A stretch of DNA of 64,000 bases from contig NZ_VTKY01000001.1 in the NCBI RefSeq assembly GCF_020514095.1, forward strand, positions 1 to 64,000, read 5' to 3'. Every line of letters begins with the position of its first letter. Within the stretch, counting starts at the first letter, position 1. Positions 63,674-64,000 of the stretch are shown one piece after another. The position numbers and the translations under genes are program-made. Below the pieces are notes generated by a model. The model was given only the letters and a program-made list of their open reading frames with translations, made no database searches and had not been told where the DNA came from. Source of the DNA: Synechococcus sp. MU1643. GTDB taxonomy: Bacteria > Cyanobacteriota > Cyanobacteriia > PCC-6307 > Cyanobiaceae.

Positions 63674-64000
<327 letters not shown>

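Overview
This window is chromosomal DNA of a GC-rich marine picocyanobacterium, most likely marine Synechococcus (subcluster 5.1 type). The evidence is the gene content: psbD (photosystem II D2), ycf4, ycf39, petM, petG, cytM, chlI, a CrtL-type lycopene cyclase, crtE, a thioredoxin reductase-thioredoxin fusion (NTRC), a three-gene transhydrogenase, GuaB3, and the Yfr1 small RNA between guaB3 and trxA. Genes are tightly packed with many 1-4 base start/stop overlaps. I saw no tRNA, rRNA, insertion sequence or CRISPR array.

Layout. 0-7 kb: psbD (cut by the left edge), ycf4, a cyclophilin lipoprotein, ilvN, two hydrolase/tRNA-methylase genes, petM, ycf39, an arsM-type methyltransferase and rluE. 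7-19 kb: infA, NTRC, a helicase with no visible start codon, small hypotheticals, pntA1-pntA2-pntB, a YheT-like hydrolase, a delta-12-type desaturase, a [2Fe-2S] ferredoxin and dxr. 19-27 kb: an NSS transporter, cysS, polA, a membrane-fusion protein and ychF. 27.2-30.8 kb: an AT-rich accessory patch with an 860-residue TPR/O-GlcNAc-transferase-like protein, flanked by a 32-base direct repeat. 30.8-44 kb: an MFS transporter, a DUF1400-like hydrolase, two peptide-ABC genes, hom, sufE, ruvC, chlI, a DUF3370 protein and a class-A beta-lactamase-fold hydrolase. 44-56.7 kb: trmJ-like, cytM, petG, rsmD, hisH, trxA, Yfr1, guaB3, a CAAD-domain protein, gyrA, lycopene cyclase, a GH57 protein, leuA and a sugar-type ABC permease. 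56.7-64 kb: a decaying stretch with small hypotheticals and three broken genes, then an RluA-type synthase, a PgpH-like HD phosphohydrolase, folD, and crtE (cut by the right edge).

The genes mostly serve core photoautotrophic metabolism: thylakoid electron transport (psbD, petM, petG, cytM, ycf4, ycf39), pigment and isoprenoid synthesis (chlI, dxr, crtE, crtL), redox control (NTRC, trxA, pnt), amino acids (ilvN, leuA, hisH, hom) and DNA/RNA maintenance (polA, gyrA, ruvC, rsmD, trm1). No complete new multi-gene system is evident. The most unusual signals are the repeat-flanked AT-rich TPR-glycosyltransferase patch, three decayed genes within 7 kb that each carry an in-frame TAG, and two perfect inverted repeats (23 and 13 bp) sitting in two of those decayed genes, which look like template-switch mutation scars.
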